Of a stretch of 64,000 bases of DNA, positions 35,257 to 48,241 are shown piece after piece. The DNA lies in the NCBI RefSeq assembly GCF_000759475.1, contig NZ_CP009454.1:3286001-3350000 (forward strand). Direction: 5' to 3'. The first letter of the stretch is position 1. Each line of letters opens with the position of its first letter. The notes under the pieces are model-generated. The model saw only the letters and a program-made list of their open reading frames with translations. It ran no database searches and was not told the DNA's origin. The translations under genes and the position numbers were made by a program. This stretch comes from Pantoea rwandensis (GTDB taxonomy: Bacteria; Pseudomonadota; Gammaproteobacteria; Enterobacterales; Enterobacteriaceae).

Positions 35257-35276
35257 GGGCCAGTGTTAACTGGCCC
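35257..35276 (-). terminator. Hairpin after ftsK, weak terminator
   Basis: 8-bp stem GGGCCAGT/ACTGGCCC (35257-35264 with 35269-35276) 27 bases past the ftsK stop. The following minus-strand sequence GTTGTTTATC is only moderately U-rich. Confidence 0.5.
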
Positions 35277-35302
35277 AGAAGTAAGTCATGGCGTGCGCTA
35301 GA

Positions 35303-38300
35303 TTACATCTCGTGCGGCGGCGGTGATAGCACCTCGCGGTTACCATTATGGCCCGGTTCAGAAACAATACCCTGCGCTTCCATCTGTTCAATGATGCGCG
35401 CTGCACGGTTGTAACCAATACGGAACTGGCGCTGAACACCGGAGATAGAGGCGCGACGTTTCTCGACCACAAATGAGACCGCCTGATCGAATAGCGGATC
35501 AAGCTCTTCATCACCATCAAGACCGCCCGCTGCACTCTCGCTCTCTTCACCCGCGGTAATGCTGTCGATGTATTGCGGACGTCCACGCGCTTTCCAGTCC
35601 TGCACTACCGCATGCACTTCCTGATCGCGCACGAAGGCACCATGGACACGCACCGGCATTGAGGAGTTAGGCGGCATGTAAAGCATATCACCCATCCCCA
35701 ACAGTGATTCCGCGCCGCCTTGATCAAGAATGGTACGTGAGTCAATTTTACTGGACACCGTAAAGGCGATGCGCGTTGGGATGTTGGCTTTGATCAAGCC
35801 GGTAATCACATCTACCGACGGACGCTGCGTTGCCAGCACCAGGTGAATACCCGCCGCACGCGCTTTCTGTGCCAGGCGAGCAATCAACTCTTCAACTTTC
35901 TTGCCCACCGCCATCATCAGGTCAGCGAATTCATCCACCAACACTACGATGTACGGCAGTTTTTCCAGCACAGGCGGCGTGGTCTCCATACTGTCACCCG
36001 GCTTCCAGAACGGATCTGGAATTGGGCGCCCCATGGCAGCAGCCTGCTCAATTTTCTCGTTGTAACCGGCAAGGTTACGCACGCCCAGAGCAGACATCAG
36101 CTTGTAGCGGCGTTCCATCTCACCCACACTCCAGCGCAGCGCGTTCGCCGCATCTTTCATGTCGGTGACCACCTCAGTCAGCAAATGCGGAATGCCTTCG
36201 TAGACGGAGAGCTCCAGCATTTTCGGGTCGATCATGATAAAGCGCACTTCTTCTGGTGTGGCTTTATACAGCATGCTGATGATCATGGTGTTCACACCAA
36301 CCGACTTACCGGAACCGGTCGTACCAGCAACCAGCAGGTGCGGCATCTTCGCCAGATCGGCCACCACCGGTTGACCCGAGATATCTTTACCCAGCACCAC
36401 CGACAGCGGTGACGGGTTATCGCGGAACTTGTCACAATCCAGCACTTCGCGCAGATAGACGGTTTGCCTATGTTTGTTCGGTAATTCCAGGCCGACATAA
36501 GGTTTGCCAGGAATCACTTCAACCACACGCACCGCGACAGCTGAAAGCGAACGAGCCAAATCGCGCGACAGGTTAGAAATACGCGCAGCTTTCACGCCAG
36601 GAGCAAGATCCAGCTCAAAGCGGGTGATCACCGGACCTGGTGAAATACCGACGACTTCGGCTTTCACACGATAATCGGCCAGACGCGCTTCAACCAATCG
36701 TGCTGTCTGCTCAAGCGCGAACATATCCACCGGCTCTTCTTCCGAAGGCGGAGAGGTCAGCAAATCAAGCGTCGGCAGCGGCGTAGAAGGCTTTTCCAAC
36801 GGACGTTCATGACGAACCAGGAATGGATGGAACAGGCTATCTTGCGCAGGGGCGGCCGGTTGAGGCGCTTCTGCTGGCGCAGCATAGCTTTCGGTCTCGG
36901 ATGACGACCATGGGCTATTGTGCTCATTCAGCGATGGCATGGCTTCTGGCTGCGGTGCGGCAGGTTGTTGCCACTGCGCAGGTGCTTTGGATTGTGGTGC
37001 GGCAGGTTGTTGCCACTGCGCAGGCGCTTCGGATTGTGGTGCAGCAGGTTGTTGCCACTGCGCAGGCGCTTCCGGCTCAGGCGTTGCAGCGATGGTAAAC
37101 AATGGCTCGCTTGGGCCGTCATCGACCAAATCTTTCATTGGCGAAAAATCAAAGGCTGATGAAGTATCAAGGTTAAATACAGGGCCTTCATTGGTTTCAG
37201 ATTGCTGATAGCGTTGTTGCTGCTGAGCTGCAAACTGATTGGCCAACTGCGCCTGATGTAAAGCCTCTTCATCTTCTTCGACTTGATGCTGTCCGCTTTC
37301 TGCATAACGCTGCTGTTGCTGAGATGCAAACGCTTCGCGCAGGTGTGCTTCCTGCAAGGCGGTATCCTCTTCATGATCCTGTGAGGGTTCATGATAGGTC
37401 GCTGTCATTTCAGGCAACAGCTGCTCGGCTTCTTCGCGCGCTTTGTCTTCTGCCATACGCTGTGACGGCAACTTAATGCCGTAAGAAGCCAGTTCACGAC
37501 GTGTTGGCAGTTTAATTTTGTTCGGACGCGGCAATTCAGGGCCAATACCCTGCTTCACCTGCGGATTGTAATCACGCTCCGGCACCACATCGAAGGCTGG
37601 TGTATACGCAGAAGCCGTTTTCGCAGCAGCTGCCCCCACTGCTGCGGCTGCCGCAGTGTTCAGAGAAGCAGATGATTGAGCGGCATCCTGCCAGTTCCCC
37701 ATGCGTGGCCCTTCATCGTCATCAACGGGTGAAAACGCTGAGGGTGCCGGTTCGCCCGGAACTTCAAAGCGATACAGCGGCGGTGCGGGTTGAATAACCG
37801 GTTCAGGCGCAGGCGGTACCGCAACAGGTGCTACTGCCGCAGGCACCTCAGGGGTATGAGCAACAGGTGCCGCTTCGGCGGGTGCATTGACCACGGGTGA
37901 CGGCACAACGGGCGCCTGGTGTGCAGCTTCGGCGGTCACCGCAATGGCCGCGGCTGTCGCGGCACTGGCTTTGGCTAGCAGAGGATCATCCGGCAGCTGT
38001 TCGGCGATAGGCTCAGCCACCTTACGCGGTTTAGCCAGCAGAACGTCATCATCGTCATCATGCGATTGCGCAGCACGCAGTGAAGGCGCAGCATGTTCGG
38101 CATGCTCTTCCTCTTCTTCGTACTCCTCTTCTTCCTGCCAGGGTTCGTCATGACGAGAGCGGTTGCTGGCGAAGGTCAGTACGCCCATCACCACGCTCCC
38201 GATTTTTTCGGCGATGGTTAGCCACGACCAGCCCGTGTATAAGGTTATGCCTGCCGCCCACACGCAGATCAGCGTCAAAGTGCCGCCGGCAGAACTAAAC

Positions 38301-38770
38301 CAGGGCGCCATCGCATTACTGACGAGGCTGCCAATTACACCGCCCGAAGCAAAGTACCAGATGTCATCAACGTTCAGCGCAGCTAAACCACAAGTGGTCA
38401 CCACCAGCGCCAGCACGCCAATCAGGCGTAAGCCCACCGCAAAGTAATCGATGTAATCCTGGCGATCGCGCTGACGGAATGTAATCCAGCACAAACCAAT
38501 GATGACCGGAGGAATGGCATACGCCATCACGCCGAAAATGAATAAGAGCGTATCCGCCAGCCATGCGCCGACACTACCGCCCAAATTATGGATCGGTTCA
38601 TGCCAGGCGGTCTGCGACCAGCTTGGATCGGAAGGATTGAAGCTAACCAGCGACACCATCAAATAGATGGCGAACAGGGCCACAAGGATGAGCAACGCTT
38701 CCAGCAGCCTGCGTCCACTGCTCAGCGGTTGTAACGAAACGTCTTTATCTTCTGTATATTCCTGGCTCAA
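35303..38770 (-). CDS. ftsK: DNA translocase FtsK
   Basis: Septal, hexameric DNA pump that coordinates chromosome-dimer resolution with division. Four or five membrane segments (about 20-190), a long Pro/Gln/Ala/Glu-rich linker, then the RecA-like motor with Walker [11 protein letters not shown] and Walker B-type [11 protein letters not shown], and the C-terminal gamma winged helix ([20 protein letters not shown]) that reads KOPS and activates XerD. 1155 residues, shorter than the 1329 of E. coli; the difference is in the linker, which includes 14-residue repeats. Confidence 0.97.
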   Translation of the reverse strand: MSQEYTEDKDVSLQPLSSGRRLLEALLILVALFAIYLMVSLVSFNPSDPSWSQTAWHEPIHNLGGSVGAWLADTLLFIFGVMAYAIPPVIIGLCWITFRQRDRQDYIDYFAVGLRLIGVLALVVTTCGLAALNVDDIWYFASGGVIGSLVSNAMAPWFSSAGGTLTLICVWAAGITLYTGWSWLTIAEKIGSVVMGVLTFASNRSRHDEPWQEEEEYEEEEEHAEHAAPSLRAAQSHDDDDDVLLAKPRKVAEPIAEQLPDDPLLAKASAATAAAIAVTAEAAHQAPVVPSPVVNAPAEAAPVAHTPEVPAAVAPVAVPPAPEPVIQPAPPLYRFEVPGEPAPSAFSPVDDDEGPRMGNWQDAAQSSASLNTAAAAAVGAAAAKTASAYTPAFDVVPERDYNPQVKQGIGPELPRPNKIKLPTRRELASYGIKLPSQRMAEDKAREEAEQLLPEMTATYHEPSQDHEEDTALQEAHLREAFASQQQQRYAESGQHQVEEDEEALHQAQLANQFAAQQQQRYQQSETNEGPVFNLDTSSAFDFSPMKDLVDDGPSEPLFTIAATPEPEAPAQWQQPAAPQSEAPAQWQQPAAPQSKAPAQWQQPAAPQPEAMPSLNEHNSPWSSSETESYAAPAEAPQPAAPAQDSLFHPFLVRHERPLEKPSTPLPTLDLLTSPPSEEEPVDMFALEQTARLVEARLADYRVKAEVVGISPGPVITRFELDLAPGVKAARISNLSRDLARSLSAVAVRVVEVIPGKPYVGLELPNKHRQTVYLREVLDCDKFRDNPSPLSVVLGKDISGQPVVADLAKMPHLLVAGTTGSGKSVGVNTMIISMLYKATPEEVRFIMIDPKMLELSVYEGIPHLLTEVVTDMKDAANALRWSVGEMERRYKLMSALGVRNLAGYNEKIEQAAAMGRPIPDPFWKPGDSMETTPPVLEKLPYIVVLVDEFADLMMAVGKKVEELIARLAQKARAAGIHLVLATQRPSVDVITGLIKANIPTRIAFTVSSKIDSRTILDQGGAESLLGMGDMLYMPPNSSMPVRVHGAFVRDQEVHAVVQDWKARGRPQYIDSITAGEESESAAGGLDGDEELDPLFDQAVSFVVEKRRASISGVQRQFRIGYNRAARIIEQMEAQGIVSEPGHNGNREVLSPPPHEM
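36957..37081 (-). repeat. 42-bp tandem repeats in the ftsK linker
   Basis: Three near-identical units encode [14 protein letters not shown] (14 residues, 42 bp each). Copies differ by a few bases, so the protein repeat is nearly exact. Such a tract is prone to copy-number change. Confidence 0.85.
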
Positions 38771-38807
38771 GAGAACTCTCCAGGTGCCTGTAAATTAAGA
38801 AGGCAAC

Positions 38808-38829
38808 AGCGCCGGGCAAGCCCGACGCT
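38808..38829 (-). terminator. Hairpin after lrp, probable terminator
   Basis: 10-bp G+C-rich inverted repeat with one G-U pair (38808-38817 with 38820-38829), 60 bases past the lrp stop. The minus-strand sequence after it (GTTGCCTTCTTAATTT) is moderately U-rich. Confidence 0.55.
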
Positions 38830-38889
38830 GGTCCTGTATGAATTCACAGGAGTGTACCGAATTCCTGCAAGTTTTGCACCTGCCCTGCA

Positions 38890-39384
38890 TTACCGGGTTT
38901 TGATCACCAGACGATTGCTCTGTTTGACCTCTTCCATCACCACGTAAGTACGGGTGTCGTTTACGCCCGGCAGGCGCAGCAAGGTTTCACCCAAAAGCTT
39001 ACGGTAGGCGGACATGTCCGGTACACGGGTTTTCAACAGGTAGTCAAAGTCACCGGAAACGAGGTGACACTCTTGAGTTTCCTCAAGTTTTTGCACAGCG
39101 GCGTTAAATTGTTCAAACACATCTGGCGCACCACGATTCAGAGTAATCTCAACAAATACCAGCAGTGAAGCATCCAGATAATGTGGGTTCAGTTGTGCGG
39201 TGTAACCCAAAATGAAGCCCTGACGTTCCAGGCGACGCACACGCTCAAGACACGGCGTAGGTGATAAGCCAACACGTTTTGAAAGCTCAACATTAGAAAT
39301 ACGGCCGTCTTTCTGTAATTCATTCAGAATGTTTCTGTCGATACGGTCCAGATCTTTTCCGGGGCGTTTCTTATTGTCTACCAT
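38890..39384 (-). CDS. lrp: Leucine-responsive regulatory protein Lrp
   Basis: Global regulator of amino-acid metabolism, pili and transport; an AsnC-family octamer or hexadecamer. HTH at about residues 30-55 (ISNVELSKRVGLSPTPCLERV), then the ligand-binding RAM domain. I chose ATG 39384, which gives 164 residues with MVDNKKRPGKDLDR, near-identical to E. coli; the frame start at 39525 would add 47 residues of leader. Divergent from trxB; E. coli lrp is autoregulated. Confidence 0.98.
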   Translation of the reverse strand: MVDNKKRPGKDLDRIDRNILNELQKDGRISNVELSKRVGLSPTPCLERVRRLERQGFILGYTAQLNPHYLDASLLVFVEITLNRGAPDVFEQFNAAVQKLEETQECHLVSGDFDYLLKTRVPDMSAYRKLLGETLLRLPGVNDTRTYVVMEEVKQSNRLVIKTR

Positions 39385-40871
<1,487 letters not shown>

Positions 40872-40911
40872 CTTGTTAATAAGCTGATCATAATTGCAAA
40901 GAGGCGACCTG

Positions 40912-40938
40912 TTTAGGTCGCCTTTTTTATTGCCTGCA
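40912..40938 (+). terminator. Rho-independent terminator after trxB
   Basis: 9-bp stem AGGCGACCT/AGGTCGCCT (40912-40920 with 40925-40933), GTTT loop and six T residues. Confidence 0.93.
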
Positions 40939-41017
40939 TGCTAAAGTTCATGCGCTTAATATTTCCGGATACTTTATCCGGTTTTGCCTCTCTCCATCAG
41001 TGATCAAACGGCTTCGC

Positions 41018-42787
41018 ATGGAAAAATCACGGCAGCAACATCTTCTTCGCTGGCTACGTCAGCAACGTCTCCACGGCGCAAGCAGTTTACGTGCCGCATC
41101 GCTATTCGGTTTTGCCGGTGCATTGGTGATTATTGCTCAAGCCTGGTTGCTGGCCTCGCTGCTGCAGAATCTTATCGTCGCCCAACAACCGCGCGGTGCC
41201 CTGCTGACTGATTTCATCCTGCTGCTGTTCTGCTTTGCTCTTCGCGCGGGTCTGCACTATGCACGGGAAATGGCAGGTTACCGTGCTGGCGTTGCCATCC
41301 GTCGCGCTCTGCGCAAGCAGGTACTGGATAAGCTAAATGATTTAGGTCCTGCCTGGGTTCAGGGCAAACCGGCGGGAAGCTGGGCAACACTGCTGCTTGA
41401 GCAAATTGAAGAGATGCAAGAGTATTACGCGCGATATCTGCCACAGATGTCTTTAGCCGTTTTTATTCCCTTCGCCATCCTGATAGCCATCTTCCCGATT
41501 AACTGGGCGGCCGGATTGATCCTGCTCGCGACCGCACCGCTGATTCCGATTTTCATGGCGATGGTCGGCATGGGAGCCGCCGATGCAAATCGTCGGAATT
41601 TCCTCGCGCTGGCGCGTCTGAGCGGCGATTTTTATGACCGCCTGCGCGGGCGTGAAACATTGCGCCTGTTCCACAGGGCTGCCGCTGAGCAGCAGGCAAT
41701 TGCTGAAAGCACCACGGATTTTCGTCAGCGCACCATGGAAGTGCTGCGCCTTGCTTTTCTCTCTTCCGCGGTGCTGGAATTCTTTGCCTCACTGGCGATT
41801 GCCGTGGTCGCGGTTTATTTCGGCTTCTCCTATCTTGGCGAACTTAATTTTGGTCATTATGGAACGGGTGTGACCTTGTTTGCTGGATTCCTGGCACTGA
41901 TATTGGCGCCTGAGTTTTTCCAGCCGCTGCGCGATCTGGGTACTTATTACCACGCTAAAGCGCAAGCCGTTGGCGGCGCCGATGCACTGGATCGTTTTCT
42001 TAACGAAAGTCCGGAAATCCCAGCATCAGCCTCCAGCCTGTCAGTCGCTTTCGATACCCCTTTAAGCCTTGAAGCACAGGATTTGGTGGTGATGACAGCC
42101 AAAGGTGAAGTGTTATCACAACCGCTGAATTTTACGCTTGAGGCGAATAAACGCGTGGCGCTGGTGGGTCAAAGTGGCGCAGGAAAATCAGCACTGATGA
42201 ATGTGTTGCTCGGCTTTCTACCCTATCAAGGTTCGCTGTGCGTCAATGGGCATGAACTGCGGGATATTGGCCGTGATAGCTGGCAGCAGCATCTGGCGTG
42301 GGTGGGTCAAAATCCACATTTGCCCGCGACCACGCTGCGCGAAAACCTGTCTCTCAACAGCAGCATGGATGAAGCAACACTGCGCAGCGTTTTACAACAG
42401 GCGGGCGTGGATGAGTTTCTCGCCCGTTTGCCGCAAGGCCTCGACACACCCATTGGCGATGGCGGAATGGGCCTTTCTGTTGGCCAGGCGCAACGCGTCG
42501 CCGTTGCGCGTGCCCTGTTAAAACCGGCACAACTCCTGCTGCTGGACGAGCCGGGTTCAGGTCTTGATAGCCAAAGTGAACAGCATGTGTTGCGCGCATT
42601 AAACCAGGCAGCCACACAACAAACCACCCTCATGATCACCCACCAACTTCACGATCTTGCCAGTTGGGATGAAGTTTGGGTGATGCAATCCGGGCAACTG
42701 GTGCAGCAGGGGCAGTGGCAACAACTGATTGCTCAGGACGGGCCGTTGCGTGCCATGGTGCAGCATCGCCAGCAGGAGATTGTCTGA
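41018..42787 (+). CDS. cydD: Heterodimeric thiol/heme ABC exporter subunit CydD
   Basis: With CydC forms the ABC transporter needed to assemble cytochrome bd; reported to move glutathione/cysteine and to bind heme. N-terminal six-helix domain and C-terminal ATPase with Walker A GQSGAGKSA, signature LSVGQAQRVAVARA and Walker B LLLLDEPGSGLD. I chose ATG 41018 (MEKSRQQHLLRWL), matching the E. coli start MNKSRQKEL; a GTG at 41000 is the alternative. Neither has a strong Shine-Dalgarno. The stop overlaps the cydC ATG by one base. Confidence 0.94.
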   Translation: MEKSRQQHLLRWLRQQRLHGASSLRAASLFGFAGALVIIAQAWLLASLLQNLIVAQQPRGALLTDFILLLFCFALRAGLHYAREMAGYRAGVAIRRALRKQVLDKLNDLGPAWVQGKPAGSWATLLLEQIEEMQEYYARYLPQMSLAVFIPFAILIAIFPINWAAGLILLATAPLIPIFMAMVGMGAADANRRNFLALARLSGDFYDRLRGRETLRLFHRAAAEQQAIAESTTDFRQRTMEVLRLAFLSSAVLEFFASLAIAVVAVYFGFSYLGELNFGHYGTGVTLFAGFLALILAPEFFQPLRDLGTYYHAKAQAVGGADALDRFLNESPEIPASASSLSVAFDTPLSLEAQDLVVMTAKGEVLSQPLNFTLEANKRVALVGQSGAGKSALMNVLLGFLPYQGSLCVNGHELRDIGRDSWQQHLAWVGQNPHLPATTLRENLSLNSSMDEATLRSVLQQAGVDEFLARLPQGLDTPIGDGGMGLSVGQAQRVAVARALLKPAQLLLLDEPGSGLDSQSEQHVLRALNQAATQQTTLMITHQLHDLASWDEVWVMQSGQLVQQGQWQQLIAQDGPLRAMVQHRQQEIV

Positions 42788-44517
42788 TGAATCCATTATT
42801 GCCGTTTCTGCGCCTGTTTCGTCGTCATCCGTGGCGTTTAAGTCTGGGTATCATCTTAGCTATTGCGACTTTGCTCGCCAGTATCGGCTTGCTCACCCTA
42901 TCTGGCTGGTTCCTCGCCGCCTCATCGCTGGCTGGCGTGGCTGGCCTGTACAGTTTCAACTATATGTTGCCCGCAGCAGGGGTGCGTGGAGCGGCAATCA
43001 CTCGTACTGCGTCGCGTTACTTCGAGCGTTTAGTCAGTCACGATGCCACTTTCAGGGTGTTGCAGCATTTGCGTGTGTTCACCTTTAGCAAACTGATCGC
43101 GCTGGCCCCCGAACAACTGGCCTGTTTCAGACAGGGCGAACTGCTTAACCGCTTTGTCAGCGATGTCGATACGTTAGACCATCTCTATCTGCGCGTTATT
43201 TCACCGCTGGTCGGCGCGGCGGTAGTGATAGTGGTGGTCACTTGCGGTCTGGCGATATTGGATGTGCCACTGGCGCTGCTGTTGGGCGGAATAATGCTGC
43301 TGACGCTTTTGCTCATGCCGCCGCTGTTCTGGCGATTAGGCACTTCAGCCGGGCATCGCATCGCCCAGCACCAAGCCAGTTGGCGTTTGCAACTGACGCA
43401 GTGGGTAACCGGACTGGCTGAACTGCAAATTTATGGTGCTGCGGTCTTATGGCGTAAAAAACTGGATGCCGAAGAGATGCGCTGGCAGCAGGCTCAGCAG
43501 CATCAGCATCGTCTGCAAGCGCTGGCGCAAAGCCTGTTATTGTTAATCAGCGGCTCAACCGTCGTCTTGCTGCTGTGGATCTCCGCAGCGGGCGTAGACG
43601 GCGATAGCGCACCTGGCGCATTCATCGCGCTTTTCGTGTTCTGCGGCCTGGCGGCATTTGAAGCGCTGGCACCGGTAGCAGGCGCATTTTTGCCGCTTTC
43701 GCAGGTCAGTGGCGCGGCACAGCGCGTACAGGAAATCATTGAGCAAGCGCCTCTGATTCGTTTTCCCTCCTCGACCGTGTCCTCTGATTCGGGCATCAGC
43801 CTGACGCTGGAAAAGATCACTTTCAGCTATCCGCAGCGACCGGAGCCGGTACTCAGGCACTTCTCGCTTACGCTACGAACCGGTGAGCATCTGGCACTGC
43901 TCGGCCCCACCGGCTGCGGCAAATCCAGTTTGCTGGCATTGATCACGCGTGGCTGGCTGGCGCAGCAGGGCGACATTCGACTAAATAATATTCCACTTGC
44001 CGAGTGGGACGAAAAAAGTCTGCGTCAACGTATCAGCGTGGTCACGCAGCGCGTGCATCTGTTTAGTCAGACGTTACGCGATAATTTGCTGCTGGCACAC
44101 CCTGCCGCCAGTGATGAACAACTGAATGCAGTCCTGCATCAGGTTGGACTCACCCATTTGGCGGAACATGATGAAGGGCTCAACGCGTGGATGGGCGAAG
44201 GTGGTCGCCCGCTGTCGGGAGGCGAACTGCGTCGCCTGGCCATTGCGCGCGCCCTGTTGCACAACGGCGATCTGTGGTTGCTTGATGAGCCCACCGAAGG
44301 CCTGGATGCCACCACCGAACAGCAGATATTGACGCTGTTGCGTCAGGTCAGTCAGGGTAAGACGGTAATCATGGTGACCCATCGCCTCAGTGGCCTGGCA
44401 ACAATGGATCGGATCTGCGTGATGGACCAGGGGCAGATTATTGAGTCGGGCACGCATGACGAATTAATCTCAAAAGCAGGACGCTATTGGCGTTTCCACC
44501 AGCGCTTTGCGCTATAG
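42787..44517 (+). CDS. cydC: Heterodimeric thiol/heme ABC exporter subunit CydC
   Basis: Partner of CydD. ATG at 42787 overlaps the cydD stop (TGATG), giving 576 residues against 573; an earlier in-frame start at 42676 lies within cydD and is rejected. Membrane domain to about 310, then Walker A GPTGCGKSS, signature LSGGELRRLAIARA, Walker B LWLLDEPTEGLD and H-loop THRLSG. Coupled translation fits a 1:1 complex. 33 bases before aat. Confidence 0.97.
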   Translation: MNPLLPFLRLFRRHPWRLSLGIILAIATLLASIGLLTLSGWFLAASSLAGVAGLYSFNYMLPAAGVRGAAITRTASRYFERLVSHDATFRVLQHLRVFTFSKLIALAPEQLACFRQGELLNRFVSDVDTLDHLYLRVISPLVGAAVVIVVVTCGLAILDVPLALLLGGIMLLTLLLMPPLFWRLGTSAGHRIAQHQASWRLQLTQWVTGLAELQIYGAAVLWRKKLDAEEMRWQQAQQHQHRLQALAQSLLLLISGSTVVLLLWISAAGVDGDSAPGAFIALFVFCGLAAFEALAPVAGAFLPLSQVSGAAQRVQEIIEQAPLIRFPSSTVSSDSGISLTLEKITFSYPQRPEPVLRHFSLTLRTGEHLALLGPTGCGKSSLLALITRGWLAQQGDIRLNNIPLAEWDEKSLRQRISVVTQRVHLFSQTLRDNLLLAHPAASDEQLNAVLHQVGLTHLAEHDEGLNAWMGEGGRPLSGGELRRLAIARALLHNGDLWLLDEPTEGLDATTEQQILTLLRQVSQGKTVIMVTHRLSGLATMDRICVMDQGQIIESGTHDELISKAGRYWRFHQRFAL

Positions 44518-44550
44518 TCTTAGCGAGCAGCCCGAAGGGTAATTGACGCA

Positions 44551-45243
44551 ATGAGACTGGTACAACTTTCACGGGATTCATTAAATTTTCCTCCGCCGGA
44601 GATGGCGCTGCGCGAGCCGAATGGATTATTGGCGATGGGCGGCGACCTCTCCCCTGCCCGACTGATGAACGCCTATCAGCGCGGCATTTTCCCCTGGTTT
44701 TCACCCGGCGATCCGATTCTATGGTGGTCGCCCGATCCGCGTGCCGTGATGCTTCCGGAATCTTTTCATCTCAGCCGCAGCATGGCGCGTTTTCACCGCC
44801 GTTCACCTTTTCGCGTCACCATGAATCATGCCTTCCCGCAGGTACTGGAAGGCTGTGCCAGCGGCAGACAAGAAGGCACCTGGATCACCTTTGAAGTGAA
44901 ACGTGCGTGGCTACGCTTGTATGAACTGGGTCACGCGCATTCGATTGAGGTCTGGAGTGATAATCGACTGGTGGGCGGCATGTATGGCCTGGCACTTGGG
45001 CAGATCTTTTGTGGTGAGTCGATGTTCAGCCGCCAGGAAAATGCCTCAAAAACCGCGCTATGGGTTTTCTCTCAGCATTTCCTCGCTCATCAGGGACGCT
45101 TGATTGATTGCCAGGTGCTTAACCCACATACGGCTTCGTTGGGCGCCGTTGAAATCCCGCGTGTTGATTATTTACAGTACGTGCAAACACTGGCGTGGCA
45201 GCCTGTTTTAAGCGGTTGCTGGCAAACACAAACCCTTTTTTGA
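44551..45243 (+). CDS. aat: Leucyl/phenylalanyl-tRNA-protein transferase Aat
   Basis: Adds Leu or Phe from charged tRNA to proteins with N-terminal Lys or Arg, making N-degrons read by ClpS. Family motifs [29 protein letters not shown] and [15 protein letters not shown] are present. Length 230 against 234. Shares the cydDC transcript direction, 33 bases after cydC, and is 0.7 kb from clpA and 3 kb from clpS. Confidence 0.97.
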   Translation: MRLVQLSRDSLNFPPPEMALREPNGLLAMGGDLSPARLMNAYQRGIFPWFSPGDPILWWSPDPRAVMLPESFHLSRSMARFHRRSPFRVTMNHAFPQVLEGCASGRQEGTWITFEVKRAWLRLYELGHAHSIEVWSDNRLVGGMYGLALGQIFCGESMFSRQENASKTALWVFSQHFLAHQGRLIDCQVLNPHTASLGAVEIPRVDYLQYVQTLAWQPVLSGCWQTQTLF

Positions 45244-45283
45244 CCCAGCTCGCAGATGTTTTGCACACAATTCCCGACAAAAG

Positions 45284-45292
45284 TGATACAAT
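45284..45292 (+). promoter_or_regulatory. Distal infA promoter, extended -10
   Basis: TGATACAAT is a TGn extended -10 with hexamer TACAAT (45287-45292). TTGCAC at 45261-45266 is 20 bases upstream, longer than ideal, so the extended -10 may carry most of the function. It would give a leader of about 295 bases. Confidence 0.5.
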
Positions 45293-45521
45293 AAGCGAGT
45301 TTGGTATGTCGTCCGCGCTTCGCTGTGGCGAGCCGGAATTGCCAGGTTGGGAATCTCATCCATTTCCCGAAGCTGTTGCTGTTGTGCACTTGATGCTGAT
45401 TGCGACAACTTCTTAGCCCGCTAATCCCCCGCAGACGTCAATAAAAACACCCGAATTTTTCCGTAATGCACGCGCAATGGCGCGACGCACGGCGAAGCGT
45501 TGGCAAAATCGCCGACGGTTC

Positions 45522-45550
45522 TTTACATAAATCATGGAATTCGGCATTAT
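45522..45550 (+). promoter_or_regulatory. Proximal infA promoter
   Basis: TTTACA (45522-45527, 5 of 6) and CATTAT (45545-45550, 4 of 6) are separated by 17 bases. Predicted start near 45557 leaves a short leader of about 36 bases before the infA ATG. Confidence 0.65.
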
Positions 45551-45574
45551 CTTGCCGGTTCAACAGTTTGGTAG

Positions 45575-45811
<237 letters not shown>

Positions 45812-45854
45812 GTTGTTGTCCACATCTCGCGTTTGTGGCAATTAACTGAGCGCG

Positions 45855-45886
45855 AAAAAAAAGGCCGGATTTTCATCCGGCCTTTT
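45855..45886. terminator. Bidirectional terminator infA / clpA
   Basis: 10-bp stem AAGGCCGGAT/ATCCGGCCTT (45861-45870 with 45875-45884) flanked by A8 on the left and T4 on the right, between convergent genes. Confidence 0.92.
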
Positions 45887-45906
45887 CTTATCTGCGACTC
45901 AGCACA

Positions 45907-48186
45907 TCAGTGCACAGTCCCTTCGGTTTTGCGTTTTTCCGCACTCAGGAAATGGTAGGTCAACTGGTTTTTTTCTTTATCCAGCGCCACCGAGACTGAA
46001 CCGCCATCCACTAATGAACCAAACAGCAGTTCGTTAGCCAGTGGTTTCTTCAGATTCTCCTGCACCGCACGTGCCATTGGACGGGCACCCATCGCTTTGT
46101 CATAACCCTTATCCGCCAGCCAGTCACGAGCATCATCACTGACTTCCAGCGAGACGCCTTTTGCATCCAGTTGCGCTTGCAACTCGACGATGAACTTATC
46201 CACCACCTGATGGATCACCGCGGTATCCAGATGACGGAACCAGATAATGTTATCCAGACGGTTGCGGAACTCTGGCGTAAAGATCTTTTTGATCTCTTCC
46301 ATCGCGTCGGTGCTGTTGTCCTGCTGAATCAAACCAATCGACTTACGTTCAGTTTCGCGAACACCGGCGTTGGTGGTCATCACCAGCACCACATTGCGGA
46401 AGTCCGCTTTGCGGCCGTTGTTATCGGTCAGCATGCCGTTATCCATCACCTGCAACAGCAGGTTAAAGACATCCGGGTGCGCTTTCTCGATTTCATCCAG
46501 CAGCACCACCGCATGTGGATGCTTAATCACCGCATCGGTGAGCAAACCACCCTGATCGAAACCAACATATCCCGGAGGTGCACCGATCAAACGGCTAACG
46601 GTGTGGCGTTCCATATACTCGGACATATCGAAACGCAGCAGCTCAATCCCCAGGGCTTTCGCCAGCTGAACCGTCACCTCGGTTTTACCGACGCCGGTTG
46701 GACCAGCAAACAGGAATGACCCCACCGGTTTACGATCCTGACCGAGACCGGCACGGCTCATCTTGATGGCTTCAGTCAGTGCTTCAATCGCGTTATCCTG
46801 GCCAAACACCAGCATTTTCAGACGATCGCCGAGATTTTTCAGCGTGTCGCGATCGGTGGCTGACACACTTTGCTCTGGGATACGCGCAATACGTGCCACC
46901 ACAGATTCAATATCAGACACATTGACCGTTTTCTTACGCTTACTCACCGGCACCAGGCGCGCACGCGCACCGGCTTCATCGATCACGTCAATCGCCTTAT
47001 CCGGCAGATGACGATCGTTGATGTATTTCACCGCCAGTTCCACGGCTGCACGCACCGCCTTCGCGGTATAACGCACATCATGGTGAGCTTCATACTTCGG
47101 TTTCAGACCGTTAAGAATCTGCACGGTTTCTTCGACAGAAGGTTCGGTAATGTCGATCTTCTGGAAACGACGCGCCAGCGCACGGTCCTTCTCAAAGATG
47201 TTGCTGAACTCCTGATAGGTAGTTGAACCCATCACGCGGATTTTCCCGCTGGAGAGCAACGGTTTGATCAGGTTAGCGGCATCCACCTGGCCACCGGAAG
47301 CGGCACCCGCACCGATAATGGTGTGAATTTCATCAATAAACAGGATGCTACTGGTGTCTTGTTCCAGCTGTTTTAGCAGCGCTTTGAAACGTTTTTCAAA
47401 ATCACCACGGTATTTGGTACCCGCAAGCAGCGAACCGATATCCAGCGAGTAGATGGTGCAATCTTTCATCACTTCCGGAACATCGCCCTGCACAATGCGC
47501 CAGGCCAGCCCTTCCGCAATGGCGGTTTTACCCACGCCAGATTCACCCACCAGCAGCGGGTTATTCTTACGTCGACGGCACAATACCTGAATGGCACGCT
47601 CCAGCTCTTTATCGCGGCCGATCAGCGGATCGATTCCGCCGACACGAGCAAGCTGATTAAGATTGGTGGTGAAGTTTTCCATACGTTCCTCCCCGCCTGC
47701 TTGCTCTTCGTTAACCGGATTCTCCGCATTATTTTGCGGCTGGCCCGGCTCATCTTTACGCGTACCATGGGAGATGAAGTTCACCACATCGAGGCGGCTG
47801 ACTTCGTGTTTGCGCAGCAGGTAAGCCGCTTGTGACTCCTGCTCGCTGAAAATGGCGACCAGCACGTTCGCGCCTGCAACTTCGCTGCGACCGGATGACT
47901 GGACATGGAACACCGCACGTTGCAACACGCGCTGGAAGCTGAGCGTCGGTTGTGTATCGCGCTCCTCTTCACTGGCTGGCAGCACCGGTGTGGTTTGTTC
48001 GATGAAGGCTTCGAGTTCCTGACGCAGAGCCACGATATCCACCGTACAGGCTTCCAGTGCCTCTCTGGCCGACGGGTTACTGAGCAATGCCAGCAACAGA
48101 TGCTCGACGGTCATAAACTCATGACGGTGCTCGCGCGCTCTGGCGAAAGCCATGTTTAAACTGAGTTCCAGTTCTTGATTGAGCAT
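45907..48186 (-). CDS. clpA: ATP-dependent Clp protease ATPase subunit ClpA
   Basis: Hexameric AAA+ unfoldase that feeds substrates to ClpP. N-domain (1-145) that docks ClpS; first AAA module with GESGVGKTA (about 214) and [13 protein letters not shown]; second with GPTGVGKTE (about 495) and [13 protein letters not shown]; the ClpP-binding IGL loop reads RKSIGLIQ. Length 759 against 758. Downstream of clpS by 55 bases, convergent with infA. Confidence 0.98.
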   Translation of the reverse strand: MLNQELELSLNMAFARAREHRHEFMTVEHLLLALLSNPSAREALEACTVDIVALRQELEAFIEQTTPVLPASEEERDTQPTLSFQRVLQRAVFHVQSSGRSEVAGANVLVAIFSEQESQAAYLLRKHEVSRLDVVNFISHGTRKDEPGQPQNNAENPVNEEQAGGEERMENFTTNLNQLARVGGIDPLIGRDKELERAIQVLCRRRKNNPLLVGESGVGKTAIAEGLAWRIVQGDVPEVMKDCTIYSLDIGSLLAGTKYRGDFEKRFKALLKQLEQDTSSILFIDEIHTIIGAGAASGGQVDAANLIKPLLSSGKIRVMGSTTYQEFSNIFEKDRALARRFQKIDITEPSVEETVQILNGLKPKYEAHHDVRYTAKAVRAAVELAVKYINDRHLPDKAIDVIDEAGARARLVPVSKRKKTVNVSDIESVVARIARIPEQSVSATDRDTLKNLGDRLKMLVFGQDNAIEALTEAIKMSRAGLGQDRKPVGSFLFAGPTGVGKTEVTVQLAKALGIELLRFDMSEYMERHTVSRLIGAPPGYVGFDQGGLLTDAVIKHPHAVVLLDEIEKAHPDVFNLLLQVMDNGMLTDNNGRKADFRNVVLVMTTNAGVRETERKSIGLIQQDNSTDAMEEIKKIFTPEFRNRLDNIIWFRHLDTAVIHQVVDKFIVELQAQLDAKGVSLEVSDDARDWLADKGYDKAMGARPMARAVQENLKKPLANELLFGSLVDGGSVSVALDKEKNQLTYHFLSAEKRKTEGTVH

Positions 48187-48241
48187 TTGGCACCTCCCCC
48201 AATTATCGCTCTGACGACCTTTCCCCTATATGGAGACGGGC

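Noticed and set aside
36918..37208. Cys/Gly-rich plus-strand ORFs opposite the ftsK linker
   Set aside because: They are shadows of the 42-bp repeat in ftsK, not independent genes.
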